Assembly: GCF_900117415.1 (NCBI RefSeq)
Contig: NZ_FPEI01000003.1
Span: 186,001-250,000, forward strand
DNA length: 64,000 nt
Direction: 5' to 3'
DNA from: Hyphomicrobium sp. CS1BSMeth3
GTDB taxonomy: Bacteria; Pseudomonadota; Alphaproteobacteria; Rhizobiales; Hyphomicrobiaceae
Part shown: piece after piece, positions 31,950 through 41,253 of the stretch
How positions within the stretch are numbered: position 1 is the stretch's first letter
Layout of the letters: the number at the start of each line of letters is the position of its first letter
The notes under the pieces: generated by a model
The model's database searches: none
What the model was told of the DNA's origin: nothing
What the model saw: only the letters and a program-made list of their open reading frames with translations
Position numbers and translations under genes: made by a program

Positions 31950-33310
31950 CAGCTCGGCCTCCCGAGCAGCCAGCCGAACTCCAAGGGAACCGTCGAGAAG
32001 GCCGTACCGAAGCCTGCGACCAATCTGAGCCAGGAAAACAAAGCAACGAGAGCGACGAAGAGCAGGCTCGCAATCAGATCTTGCCTGATGAACGAGAAGT
32101 TTTCTCGTTTCTGCCCCACGGCGAGAGCCAGGTAACGACCGACCTCACTGCCGGAAACGACCATGACAATCCCGACCATTCCGACAGCCTGGAATGCCAA
32201 GGGCAGGAAAACGACGTAGTAGATCAGCTTTATGATGTTACCGATCATATTGTAGGCGGGCTTGCCGAAGCCGAGAAGGACGTACTCGTTGATCGAGCAC
32301 AGAATGGCGAGCCACACGCCGCAGAGCAGGATCGGCAGCATCCACGCAGCATCGTGATACCGGGCATCGTAGATCAAGGCGACAACGACATCGGCAAATG
32401 AGACGCAAAATGCGATGATCGATGCGGCCGCCAATAGGAATGCGAAGCGCACGCGGGCTACCTTCGATCGCGCATCGGATCTCGCCAGGCTCTGGTTCGC
32501 CGAGACGATCGGGAAGATTACCGAATAGCCGATGCGTGCGACCATGGCCGCAGGGAGGTCGGAGAGGCCGCGCGCCAGCCCGTAGATGCCGACGAGGGCG
32601 AGCGGTGCGACCTTGCCGATGTACAACCGGTCAAAGCTTGCGCACAAAAATATGACAATCGACGACAGGAATATCCAGCGCCCGAACTGAAGTATCTCGC
32701 GCGCATACTCGCTGCTGAACTGCAGCTTGTTGGGCTCCTCGGCGATCAAGTGCGTCAGCAGCGTGCGCATGGCCTGAGATACGATCGCCGCGATCAGCAG
32801 GGACGTAACCGTCGGGCTCAAGAGGGCAGCGGTGATGGCTATGCTTGCACCAATGGCATCCACGCCGACCTCAAACAAACTCATGCGCGCAATCTGCATG
32901 TTGCGATGCATGAGAAAAAGGGACGTGGAGGCTAGCGCCCCGACGACAAGGATGCCGGCGCTCAACTCGAACGCTAGGACCGGCACATTGTAGAGCCCTG
33001 CGATCCACACGGCGGATGCGAACACCAGCACGGACTGGGCCACGCCTCGGAGGATCTGCAGCACCCATATGGTGTTGAGAAAGCGGGCAGTGCCGCCGGA
33101 CTTGTTTTGTACGACGTTCTGGGCCAGGCCGATGTCGGAAGAGAGCTCAATGCCCTGGCGGACCGTGTTTACGATGAGGAGGACACCGAGGGTCTCGGGC
33201 GTGAGCAGCCGGGACAGGACAACATTCGACCCGAACCGGAGCACGATAGACGCAGCGTACGTTGCCGCGGTCCAGAATGTAGCGCGGACTATTTTGGCGT
33301 TCGTGTTCAC
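31949..33310 (-). CDS. Wzx-type oligosaccharide flippase
   Basis: A 453-residue membrane protein of the polysaccharide biosynthesis/MATE-like superfamily, with about 12-14 hydrophobic helices. The N-terminus ATFWTAATYAASIVLRFGSNVVLSRLLTP and the downstream VNTVRQGIELSSDIGLAQ are typical of the Wzx/RfbX group. These proteins carry undecaprenyl-diphosphate-linked repeat units across the inner membrane. It is the first gene of a two-gene minus-strand operon with the GT2 gene, and a weak sigma-54-like site lies about 145 nt upstream. Family membership is clear; specificity for the glycan cannot be read. Confidence 0.9.
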   Translation of the reverse strand: MNTNAKIVRATFWTAATYAASIVLRFGSNVVLSRLLTPETLGVLLIVNTVRQGIELSSDIGLAQNVVQNKSGGTARFLNTIWVLQILRGVAQSVLVFASAVWIAGLYNVPVLAFELSAGILVVGALASTSLFLMHRNMQIARMSLFEVGVDAIGASIAITAALLSPTVTSLLIAAIVSQAMRTLLTHLIAEEPNKLQFSSEYAREILQFGRWIFLSSIVIFLCASFDRLYIGKVAPLALVGIYGLARGLSDLPAAMVARIGYSVIFPIVSANQSLARSDARSKVARVRFAFLLAAASIIAFCVSFADVVVALIYDARYHDAAWMLPILLCGVWLAILCSINEYVLLGFGKPAYNMIGNIIKLIYYVVFLPLAFQAVGMVGIVMVVSGSEVGRYLALAVGQKRENFSFIRQDLIASLLFVALVALFSWLRLVAGFGTAFSTVPLEFGWLLGRPS

Positions 33311-33731
33311 TTATTGCATCTCAAGTCCGAGGCGCTTCGCCGGTCGCGCAGCGGGCGCGCCTTCTGCTCGGGACCTGAGCATTGTGGCAAGCGCTCCACC
33401 GGGGAGCTGCCCTGCTGCCCAACCGAATGTCCGAAGCTTTGTCCGTGGCTTTGTGCAGGATATGTACCATTGAAAGCTGACAGTGTGGCTGCGCGCCCCA
33501 AGAAACCATCGTCGTGTCGATTGCCCGCGTTGTATTGACGGTAGTAACCTCGACGGCAAGATGCAGACCTCCGGTCAAGCATCAGACTGAAGATTCCTTG
33601 CCAGCCGGTGGAGAATTATTCATATTCCCCAGTGTGCGCCATGACGCAACCGACCTCTTAACATTCTGGATAAGCTAGAAATTCATGCGCTGCCTTTGCG
33701 GATGTCTGCTGTCCCGATGACGGTAGGAAGA
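33311..33731. promoter_or_regulatory. divergent intergenic region upstream of the flippase and a glycosyltransferase gene
   Basis: About 420 nt without a supported gene; the open frames here (such as 33321-33578 on the minus strand) lack protein-like features. It should hold the promoters for both flanking genes. The right half (33600-33690) is distinctly more AT-rich than the surroundings (ATTATTCATATTCC, CTTAACATTCTGG). Confidence 0.4.
33454..33469 (-). promoter_or_regulatory. weak candidate sigma-54 promoter of the flippase operon
   Basis: Minus strand TGGTACATATCCTGCA has the GG-N10-GC spacing and 9 of 12 consensus positions. The site is about 145 nt before the flippase start, so a 130-nt leader is implied. 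It would be chance-level on its own and counts only because of the two better sites. Confidence 0.3.
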
Positions 33732-35000
33732 ATGAAGGTCGGGTATCTCATGAACACCTACCCGGTGGTCACGGGAACCTTTATTCGTCGCGAGATCCAC
33801 GCCCTCGAGGCGCAGGGCGTGGAAGTGCAGCGCTATGCCGTGCGGCGGTGGCCGGAAGCGCTCGTGGACGAGCAGGACAAAGCCGAGCAGGCCCGCACAC
33901 GCTACATCCTCTCCGGCCGGTTACCGGGCCTGCTCGCCGACTTCTTCGTCGAGCTCGCGACCAATCCGCGAGGCATGCTGCGCGCAACCGGCACGTGGTT
34001 CCGGCTGGTACGCAACGCACGACGTAGTGTCATCCGCCATACGGCCTACTTGCTCGAGGCCGCGTCGCTCAAGCGCCAGGCGGCCCGCGACTCTGTCGAC
34101 CACCTCCACGCACACTTCTCGACCAATGCTACTGCGGTCGCGCTGCTGGCTGAGCGACTGGGCGGCCCAAGCTTCAGCTTCACCGCCCACGGCCCCGATG
34201 AATTCGACAACTGGAGCGACAATTCACTCGCCGAAAAGGTCGCCGGCGCACGCTTCGTTGTTGCGATCTCCAACTTCTGCCGCGTGCAATTGGCGCGTGC
34301 TGCGGGCATGTCGGCGTGGAACAAGCTGCACGTCGTGCGCTGCGGCCTCGAATTGCGGGAATTCGAGGCAAGCGAAGCGCCGTTTGAAGGCAACTCGACG
34401 TTCGTCTGCGTCGGGCGCCTCTGTCCGCAAAAGGCGCAGAGCCTGATCGTCGAAGCCACAAGCCGCGTCGTCGCCCTCCACCCTCAAACGAAAGTCGTCC
34501 TGATCGGCGATGGGGAATCGCGGAGCGAGATCGAGGCTCAGATCGCCCGCCTCAACCTGAAAGAGCACGTCACGCTCTTGGGCTGGCGGAGCAACGCGGA
34601 CGTGCGCCGCGCCGTCGGAAGTGCCTGCGCGCTCTTGCTGCCGAGTTTTGCGGAGGGCCTGCCTGTTGCGATCATGGAGGCCTACGCTCTTGCGCGCCCG
34701 GTGATCACCACGTTCATCGCGGGCATCCCGGAGCTGGTCGACAGCAACTCCGGCTGGATCATCCCGTCGGGTTCAGTCGAGCACATTGCCAATGCGATGA
34801 TCGCGGCACTCGAAGCCCCGGCAAATGAGCTCGCCGAGATGGGCCAAGAGGGCCGTCGGCGCGTCATCGAAGCTCACGACATCGACCGCAACGCATCAAT
34901 GTTGCGCGAGCTGTTTGGACAGGAGGTTCTCGGCGCCGAAGCTCGCGCTATCGCGACCGCCGATGCCAATCTCCGAAATGACGGCCTTCTTATCCGATGA
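33732..35000 (+). CDS. glycosyltransferase family 4-type
   Basis: A GT-B enzyme of about 422 residues from the ATG at 33732, which gives the usual start MKVGYLMNTYPVVTGTFIRREI. AGGAAG lies immediately before that ATG; the frame itself is open from a TTG at 33696, with other ATGs at 33702 and 33717. HLHAHFSTNATAVA and TAHGPDEFD belong to the acceptor side. The donor side has FVCVGRLCPQKAQ, VLIGDGESRSEIE and the E-x7-E motif in EGLPVAIMEAYALA. It is close to the colanic-acid-type enzymes WcaL/AmsK. Its last 105 nt overlap the 3' end of the convergent GMC oxidoreductase gene. The donor sugar is unknown. Confidence 0.88.
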   Translation: MKVGYLMNTYPVVTGTFIRREIHALEAQGVEVQRYAVRRWPEALVDEQDKAEQARTRYILSGRLPGLLADFFVELATNPRGMLRATGTWFRLVRNARRSVIRHTAYLLEAASLKRQAARDSVDHLHAHFSTNATAVALLAERLGGPSFSFTAHGPDEFDNWSDNSLAEKVAGARFVVAISNFCRVQLARAAGMSAWNKLHVVRCGLELREFEASEAPFEGNSTFVCVGRLCPQKAQSLIVEATSRVVALHPQTKVVLIGDGESRSEIEAQIARLNLKEHVTLLGWRSNADVRRAVGSACALLLPSFAEGLPVAIMEAYALARPVITTFIAGIPELVDSNSGWIIPSGSVEHIANAMIAALEAPANELAEMGQEGRRRVIEAHDIDRNASMLRELFGQEVLGAEARAIATADANLRNDGLLIR

Positions 35001-36665
35001 GCTGCGCGTGAGTTGCAGCTTGCCTTGAAGGTGCTCTGCGAGCCGGAGCGTGAGCGCCACGATCGTCAGTGTGGGATTAGCCTGGCTCGACGTCGGGAAT
35101 GTCGCGGCGCTGGCGATATAGAGGTTGTCCACGCCGTGGACGCGGCAATTGCGGTCGACCACGCTCGATCTCGGGTCGTCGCCCATTCGAGCCGTGCCAA
35201 CATGATGCCCGCCATAGGCGCCGTAGCGCGTCATTTCCGCTTCGATCGTCCCAGGATCATACGAAAGCGTACCGGCACCCGAAGACTTGAGGTCACTCGC
35301 GAGCAGCTCGACGGACTTCGCGACAGTCGCCACATCTTGCGGCGAGTAGCGCCAATCGACGTGGATCCGCGGAATGCCAAGCGCGTCCGTCTCATTGCCG
35401 AGCCCGATACGGCTCTCGGGATTCGGAACCTGCTCGGCATGGAAGTCGAGACTGAACAGATTGGCCTTCGTCTTCACGACCAGCGAGGGGATTTTACGCC
35501 TCGCGAGAAAGCGCCCGGTCACCATGCGATAGGCAAACCGCACAGCAGACTGCGGATCAAGCATCACATTGGTGAAGTGATGCGCATAGTGGCCAAGCGA
35601 CGCGCCGTCAGATCCTGCAACGCGGATCCTGTACTCCCACGGCAGCAGCCGGCTCCCGAGAAAAACCAGCGACAACGCTGCCGTGCGATGCGCCGGATCG
35701 CCGATCTGCGGATGATGGAGGCGGGCAACGAAATTACCGATCCGGTGCTGACGCTGAGCCTCGGAAAGAAGCGCAAAACGCCGGCGGCAGTATGTGCCAT
35801 CATCGGCGACGTCGTAGTCGTGCCAGACTGCCGAGGTGGGGCGATCGATCTTGATCCGCCCAATGGTCCCCGCGATATGGCACATGTAGTATCGGCCCAC
35901 GACGCCATGCTGATTGCCGATCCCATCGGGATGCAGCGTGCGATTGGCGAGCAGTAGTCGCGCCACCTCGAGGCCGCCGGCGGCGAGAACGAAAGCGCGC
36001 GCCCGCACCGTCACGCTCCTGCCGCGCAGACTGCGCAGCGTGAGTCGGCTCAGCGTTCGGCCGGAGTCGTCGGAGCTGAATTGCGTCGCCGTCGCGTGCA
36101 ACAGAACGCGGACATTGCGCGCCGCTTCGAGTTCCGGGCCATAGCGCTCCGCGAAATTGCTGGGCTTGCTGAAGCGCTCGATGCAATCGGTGGAAAACGC
36201 GCTGCTCTCGAAACCCGCGATCATGGGCTTCATCGGGCGGCCGAAGGCCTCGTCGATCTGATAAGCGAACGCGCCGGCTTCGCAGAGACGGTTGGCCTCG
36301 CGGTAGTAGGGGAGCAACTCGTCGAGCGTGATCGGCCATCCGCTGTGCGCGACGTAGCTGCGTTTCTCGAAGTCGATCGCATCGAAGGGAACGCATCGCC
36401 CGCCCCAGAGCGTCGTGCTGCCGCCGAGCTGGCTGCAGCGAAAACGATCGGTCGGCGCGTGCAGTGTCGGATCGGCGACGCTACCGGCGTACAGATCCTG
36501 GACATCGTCCTCGTGCCGGCGGCCGCCCGACTCGACGACGAGCACGTCCAGGCCGCGGTTCATGAGCTTGAGAGCAAGCGCGATGCCGGCCGCACCCGCA
36601 CCGACGATGCAGAGGTCCGCGCTCAACTCCTGCCCATCGGCGAGATCTGCGATGTCGAGAATCAC
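34896..36665 (-). CDS. GMC-family FAD-dependent oxidoreductase
   Basis: A 589-residue flavoprotein. The FAD-binding motif is LCIVGAGAAGIALA, and QLGGSTTLWGGRC and LAAGGLEVARLLLANR are typical of the GMC group. The C-terminal domain has the catalytic-site GGHHVGTARMGDD and the closing ASAATFPTSSQANPTLT. GMC enzymes oxidise alcohols, sugars or polyols. The conserved fold ends near TLRLAEHLQG; about 40 further residues (34896-35015) read through into the oppositely oriented glycosyltransferase gene and are not family-like. Placed in the polysaccharide locus it probably oxidises a sugar or the assembly-line product. It lies 189 nt downstream of the gap before the sugar-phosphate transferase and has no partner cytochrome gene here. 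Confidence 0.9.
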   Translation of the reverse strand: MILDIADLADGQELSADLCIVGAGAAGIALALKLMNRGLDVLVVESGGRRHEDDVQDLYAGSVADPTLHAPTDRFRCSQLGGSTTLWGGRCVPFDAIDFEKRSYVAHSGWPITLDELLPYYREANRLCEAGAFAYQIDEAFGRPMKPMIAGFESSAFSTDCIERFSKPSNFAERYGPELEAARNVRVLLHATATQFSSDDSGRTLSRLTLRSLRGRSVTVRARAFVLAAGGLEVARLLLANRTLHPDGIGNQHGVVGRYYMCHIAGTIGRIKIDRPTSAVWHDYDVADDGTYCRRRFALLSEAQRQHRIGNFVARLHHPQIGDPAHRTAALSLVFLGSRLLPWEYRIRVAGSDGASLGHYAHHFTNVMLDPQSAVRFAYRMVTGRFLARRKIPSLVVKTKANLFSLDFHAEQVPNPESRIGLGNETDALGIPRIHVDWRYSPQDVATVAKSVELLASDLKSSGAGTLSYDPGTIEAEMTRYGAYGGHHVGTARMGDDPRSSVVDRNCRVHGVDNLYIASAATFPTSSQANPTLTIVALTLRLAEHLQGKLQLTRSSSDKKAVISEIGIGGRDSASFGAENLLSKQLAQH

Positions 36666-36854
36666 AGGATCGGCTCTCCTATCGCAGATCGTTTCGACCG
36701 GGAGCGCGGAATGACCTCACGCGCCGCACAGTGCAGCAAGGGCTGAACCTCGGATGATCAATCCCCCGCGGGACGACCATGAGAGAGCCAAAATGCTTAC
36801 AAATCTGCTTAGATCAAGGCTCGTCGCCACCCCGCCTCGACTGCTCGACGAGAA

Positions 36855-38309
36855 CTAGTGCGCACCCCGAAGAACGGCGCCGAATGTCCGCACGACGATC
36901 TCCAGGTCCAGCCAAATGGACCAGTTGTCGATGTAGTAGAGATCGTAATCCATGCGCTTCTTGACATCCTCCGGCGTCTTGGTCTCGCCGCGATAGCCGT
37001 TGACCTGGGCCCAGCCGGTGATGCCCGGCAGAACGCGCCGCCGCCTCGAGAAGAGATCAAAGTTGTCCTCGAAGCGCTCCTCATGCACGAGAGCATGGGG
37101 CCTCGGTCCGACGATCGACATCTCCCCGAGCAGCACATTGATGAGCTGGGGAAGCTCGTCGATGCTGGTCGCACGAAGGAACCTTCCGACCCGCGTCACG
37201 CGCGGATCATTTTGCATTGCCTGGATCACCCGCTCGCCGTCCTCAGCAACCGTCATCGTGCGGAACTTGAAGATGCGGAACACGCTGTTGTTGCGCCCGT
37301 ATCGCCTCTGGCGGAAGAACACGGGGCCGGAGCTGTCGAGTTTGATGACAAGCGCCACGAGCAGGAGCAGCGGCGCCAGAAGCGCGAGACCGATCGCTGC
37401 CGCAGCAACGTCGAACAAGCGCTTCTCGAGCCGGTAACGTTCCGAGGTCGGCACCGGGCTCACGACGTCGGCGCGGCGCGTGCCGATGACGGTCGAGCCG
37501 TGGATCGGTACCGGGGACGACAGGAGGTCGGTGCAGAGCAGGATCTCGGGCGCATAGGGTGCCAGACGGCGCAAGGCCCTGCGAATACGGTCTTTTTCGC
37601 CTGCCGGCAGGGCAATGGCCACCTTCCCGAACGAGCCTGCCTGCATGGCAGCCAGGAGCCGGCGGATCGCCTCCTGGTCGGCGGCGTCATCCGAGTTGCT
37701 GTCCGACAGGAAGTATCCATCGACGATCACGTAGGGCATTGCCTTGTCGAACTCGCCCTTCAGCGCCTCGACGCATTCCCGCGTGCCGAGGACACCGATG
37801 TGGCGGCTGAGATACCCACGGGCCGCCAATTGATGCAGGCCGCGCGCGAAAGCCCAGCGCACGACAATCAGCGCGCCTGCGCTCATGACGAACCAGATCA
37901 GGAACCAGCCGCGAGAGTACGCCTCGGTGATCTTCAGCAAGTACATGGCGCCGAGCAATGCCATGAAGGCAATGGCCAGACCGGCCCAGATGCGGCCGAA
38001 GCCAATGGTGGGGCCCGTAAGCGCATCGATGCTTTGCAGGCCGAGCTGCTTGTAGCAGTAGTGCAGCGCGATCGCGAAAAGGACGGCCGGCACAAGATAT
38101 GGAAAAGACTCGTGCGGCTGTCCGAGAGCAAGATCCAGGTAGAGGATCTTTGCAGCGCCGCCGGCGAGAATCACGACCGCTGATTGGCACAGCGCCAAAA
38201 GCTGAAGGCAGTAGCGCTCCAAAGCAGGAGCAGGAATAGATCCAAGTATTTTTGCGAAGACGCTAGCGCGTGACGCGACTAGCGCACCTCCCGAAATCGA
38301 CTGCCGCAT
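36855..38309 (-). CDS. polyprenyl-phosphate sugar-1-phosphate transferase (WcaJ type)
   Basis: A 484-residue enzyme that starts the lipid-linked repeat by moving a sugar-1-phosphate (usually glucose or galactose) to undecaprenyl phosphate. Residues 30-150 contain about four to five membrane helices, followed by a CoA-binding-like/NAD-like soluble domain (HIGVLGTRECVEAL). A further membrane hairpin (LFDVAAAAIGLALLAP) leads into the catalytic domain with SSGPVFFRQRRYG, FRIFKFRTM, DELPQLINVLLGEMSIVGPRPH and GITGWAQVNGYRGET. All the core motifs are intact. It stands alone on the minus strand, with a 315-nt AT-rich upstream region. The GMC gene follows it at 189 nt. This enzyme defines the first sugar of the polymer. 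Confidence 0.92.
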   Translation of the reverse strand: MRQSISGGALVASRASVFAKILGSIPAPALERYCLQLLALCQSAVVILAGGAAKILYLDLALGQPHESFPYLVPAVLFAIALHYCYKQLGLQSIDALTGPTIGFGRIWAGLAIAFMALLGAMYLLKITEAYSRGWFLIWFVMSAGALIVVRWAFARGLHQLAARGYLSRHIGVLGTRECVEALKGEFDKAMPYVIVDGYFLSDSNSDDAADQEAIRRLLAAMQAGSFGKVAIALPAGEKDRIRRALRRLAPYAPEILLCTDLLSSPVPIHGSTVIGTRRADVVSPVPTSERYRLEKRLFDVAAAAIGLALLAPLLLLVALVIKLDSSGPVFFRQRRYGRNNSVFRIFKFRTMTVAEDGERVIQAMQNDPRVTRVGRFLRATSIDELPQLINVLLGEMSIVGPRPHALVHEERFEDNFDLFSRRRRVLPGITGWAQVNGYRGETKTPEDVKKRMDYDLYYIDNWSIWLDLEIVVRTFGAVLRGAH

Positions 38310-38624
38310 ATGGAACGCTCACAAACGCAAAAACCAAACCCGGCCTGCGCAACAGCGGCAGAGCTCCCCAGCCCCACGGTTGCATAAGCGATAGAGAGCA
38401 TAAGCATAAAATTCACGCCAGGAAAGCGCTAAAGTGTAAAAGACTTAGTCCAAGTTTATTAATGTTTAACGACTGCTGACCCTGCTATCGCCACTTTCGA
38501 TCCAACGGCCTGGGAAGCGGCACCCGGCGGCAACAGTCCGGGCAATTTTCCATCTGCGTCCGTAGAGGCGCGCACACGACAGAGACTTCACCACCGTCCC
38601 AGTCAAATGCGGCAACGAAGCTTT
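38310..38624. promoter_or_regulatory. AT-rich region upstream of the sugar-phosphate transferase gene
   Basis: About 315 nt with no supported gene. Part of it (38400-38475) is notably AT-rich (AAGCATAAAATTCACG, TTTATTAATGTTTAACG), which is unusual in this window and fits a promoter for the minus-strand gene. I found no exact sigma-54 or CtrA-box match; a GC-N10-CC pair at 38327-38340 has a poor -24 half. Confidence 0.35.
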
Positions 38625-39278
38625 CTAGGGCAGGCCGCGCGTCATGGTAATCATGCCCGGAGCCTGCAATATAGCCGCGAATGCCGGGTCGCGACGCTCC
38701 CTTTCAATACGAAAGCCCGCGCGCTCATAGGTTGCGACAGCCGCGCAGTTGCCGATGTAGGTCGAGATCTGCGCTTTCTTGAGTGTGCGCCTCGCGCCTG
38801 CCGCAAGTATTGCCTGCATGAGATGACCGCCGATGCCGCGCCTTCGGTAGGCTCCATCCACCGCTACCCACTCAATAACCCAGACGCCAGGCCGCGTTTC
38901 AGGAAAGCACCTGTGAAGGGCCTCGATACGCGACATCACATTGACAAGCTCATCTTCGTCGTGGCCGAGCCCACCATGAGCATCGGAGAGGGCAGCACCC
39001 AGCGGGAACAAGTCAGGCTCGGCGGGATCGAACCCTGCGAGCGCGCCAGCCGGGGTTCCATCGACTTCCGCGACCAGAAACTTCGTGAAGTGGCAATTGC
39101 AGACGAGATCGCTCAGCGTCATCCATTCAAGGATGTCGAGGATCTCTGCATCATCGAGTCCGAGCGCGACATCGAAGGGGCCAAACTCCAGGTGTGATCG
39201 CGACGCCGCCAGAATGGCCCGGGCAAGAAACGGCGAATGATCTGGGGTGGCTCGGACGACAGATACCTTCGCGGGCAC
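38625..39278 (-). CDS. GNAT-family N-acetyltransferase
   Basis: A 217-residue acetyltransferase-fold protein. The acetyl-CoA loop is EWVAVDGAYRRRGIGGHLMQ (R-x-x-G-x-G/A), followed by AQISTYIGNCAAVATYERAGFRI, the classic GNAT C-terminal motif. I favour the GTG at 39276-39278 because AGGAG lies 7 nt upstream; a TTG directly before it is also possible. Substrate amine is unknown. It is divergently placed from the UbiA gene (424 nt gap) and downstream of nothing on its strand. N-acetylation of an amino sugar in the polysaccharide would fit the location, but so would an unrelated role. Confidence 0.85.
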   Translation of the reverse strand: MPAKVSVVRATPDHSPFLARAILAASRSHLEFGPFDVALGLDDAEILDILEWMTLSDLVCNCHFTKFLVAEVDGTPAGALAGFDPAEPDLFPLGAALSDAHGGLGHDEDELVNVMSRIEALHRCFPETRPGVWVIEWVAVDGAYRRRGIGGHLMQAILAAGARRTLKKAQISTYIGNCAAVATYERAGFRIERERRDPAFAAILQAPGMITMTRGLP

Positions 39279-39705
39279 CAAAAAGCTCCTCTTTGGGAAT
39301 TATTTCTTATTCGGCTGCCGGCCGCCGACATCGGCCCTGCCAATCAGATCAAGGCCAGAGTTTTGACCGAGCGTGTCCCGAGCCGCCGGCAGAAGATCAA
39401 AGTGGTTAATACGTTCGTAGACATATCCTATTGCTTTACTTAACTGCGAAATGACAGCAGGCTCTCATCCATTTCGTGGGCAAAGCAGCAAGTCCACAGA
39501 TACGGAACTTTAGTATAAGTGTAGGTATCAGTAACTATCAAGCGCAAGAAACCAGTACGGGGGAATCGGCAACCACTGACGCGGTCACGTCGACGCTCCC
39601 CGTTCTGGGCACCGGCTGTGCCAGGCGCTTGGTGCCCCGTGACAAGGGCTGACCGAGGAGGCGGAGGCCACCTCTCGAAGCACGAAAACAGGCGAACATA
39701 CAGAT
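39279..39705. promoter_or_regulatory. divergent intergenic region between the GNAT and UbiA genes
   Basis: About 427 nt with no gene I can support. It includes an AT-rich stretch at 39395-39545 (GTGGTTAATACGTTCG, TAAGTGTAGGTATCAG). No inverted repeat or sigma-54 element stands out. It should carry promoters for both flanking genes. Confidence 0.35.
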
Positions 39706-41253
39706 ATGATGCGCCGTCCATCCGCTGACCCACGCCCGCAATCCGATCACGCGCCAAGCCTCGCATGGGTGAACGTCGGCAATAGCAACGTGCCTGCCGA
39801 CCAGCAGGACATCGGGGAGAGCGCACTTCGGGCCGTCCCGCTTCTGATCGACCTGGAGCAAGCGTTGCTGCGGACCGATCCGCTCGCCGAGGCGGCGCTC
39901 GCCTATGTCGCGGCCAATCCTCTGCGTATTGCCTATCCGTTGGCCGGATGGGCTTGGCGGGGCCGTGCGACGATCGAAAAGAACCTCCTCGAGGCCGTGG
40001 AGCCTGATCCCGAGCTGATGCCGGTCAGCGAGGAGATCATCGAGCTCGCCGCTGCAGCCAAGCGCGAGGGCCGCCAGGTCTTCCTCGTAACGAACAAGGA
40101 TGAGCTGCTCGCAAGAGAGCTCTGCCTGCGCATCCCACACTTTACCGACGTCATTTGCTGCAGCGGCGCCAAGACCGACAACCCTAAGTCCACCGTGATC
40201 GTGGAGCGCTTTCCCGACGGCTACGACTATGTGGGCGGCAGAGCTACGGACCCCGAAATATGGCGCAACGCGCGGGAAGCCCTCGTCGTGGCGCCTACCA
40301 AAGCCGTCCTGCAGTCGATCGAGGCGCACGACAAGCCGACGACCGTCATCCCAAGACGCTCTCGCCTCTCGGCGCTGATCAAGGCCTCGCGACTGCACCA
40401 GCTCGCCAAGAATGCACTCATATTCGTGCCTGCAGTTTTGAGCGGCACGATCGTCGATCCCGCGAAGCTGATCAGTTGCCTGCTCGCCTTTTTGGCCCTC
40501 GGACTTGTGGCGGTCGGAACCTATCTGATCAACGACATGCTCGACATCGCGCATGATCGGCGCCATTGGTCGAAGCGCTTTCGACCGATCGCGTCCGGCG
40601 ATCTTCCTATAGGTACTGCACTTGCGGCCGCCCTTGCTTCGATCGCAGGAGGCTTCGCAATCGCCAGCACCGTCGGTATCGGCGTCTTGGCGGGGCTTGG
40701 AGCTTATCTGGTTCTCACGCTGGCGTACTCGGTGCACCTCAAGCGCGTGCCGATACTCGATGTGACGGTGCTCGCTACGCTCTTCACGCTCCGCCTTGCG
40801 ATCGGAATTGCCGCTGCTGGTGTCTTTGCATCGCCGTGGCTTCTGGTTTTCTCCATGGCACTGTTCACGTCGCTCTCCATTGCCAAGCGCAATACCGAGA
40901 TCCAGAGGACCGCGATCAAGGGCGAGACCGAGGTTGCCGGTCGCGGCTACGTCACGGCCGACGCGCCTCTCGTGCTTGGGCTCGGACTGGCGACGGGCAC
41001 CGCATCCGTCGTCATTCTGGTTCTCTTTCTCATCTTCGATGCTCTCGAGCGGGACATCTACACCAACCCGCACTGGCTCTGGCTGTTCCCGATCATCATC
41101 TTCCTCTGGCTCGGGCGGATCTGGCTCGTCAGTCAGCGCGGCGAACTGAATGACGATCCCGTCGCATTCGCGATCAAGGACCGCCAAAGCCTCGCGCTTG
41201 GTGCCGTAATGGCAGCGGCATTCATCCTCGCGTGGCTTGGAGTACCGCTGTGA
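39706..41253 (+). CDS. UbiA-family prenyltransferase with N-terminal degenerate HAD domain
   Basis: A 515-residue membrane protein. Residues 45-205 form a HAD-like domain whose motifs are decayed: LLIDLEQALLRTD keeps Asp49 but replaces the second aspartate with Glu, and the final GDxxxD is GGRATD (177-182). The rest is a UbiA fold with about nine helices; the prenyl-diphosphate site is NDMLDIAHDRRH and the second loop is YSVHLKRVPILDVTVL. This second loop resembles the decaprenyl-phosphate 5-phosphoribosyltransferase branch (arabinan precursor synthesis), so a pentose-phosphate acceptor is possible. The GtrA gene follows with a 4-nt overlap. The pair is usually linked to polyprenyl-phosphate sugar donors for envelope glycans. 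The start at 39706 leaves an odd 40-residue N-terminus; a later start is possible. Confidence 0.85.
   Translation: MMRRPSADPRPQSDHAPSLAWVNVGNSNVPADQQDIGESALRAVPLLIDLEQALLRTDPLAEAALAYVAANPLRIAYPLAGWAWRGRATIEKNLLEAVEPDPELMPVSEEIIELAAAAKREGRQVFLVTNKDELLARELCLRIPHFTDVICCSGAKTDNPKSTVIVERFPDGYDYVGGRATDPEIWRNAREALVVAPTKAVLQSIEAHDKPTTVIPRRSRLSALIKASRLHQLAKNALIFVPAVLSGTIVDPAKLISCLLAFLALGLVAVGTYLINDMLDIAHDRRHWSKRFRPIASGDLPIGTALAAALASIAGGFAIASTVGIGVLAGLGAYLVLTLAYSVHLKRVPILDVTVLATLFTLRLAIGIAAAGVFASPWLLVFSMALFTSLSIAKRNTEIQRTAIKGETEVAGRGYVTADAPLVLGLGLATGTASVVILVLFLIFDALERDIYTNPHWLWLFPIIIFLWLGRIWLVSQRGELNDDPVAFAIKDRQSLALGAVMAAAFILAWLGVPL

Noticed and set aside
33321-33578. 85-codon minus-strand frame in the flippase upstream region
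   Set aside because: No hydrophobic, helical or conserved-looking pattern and no ribosome site; several overlapping frames exist in the same gap.
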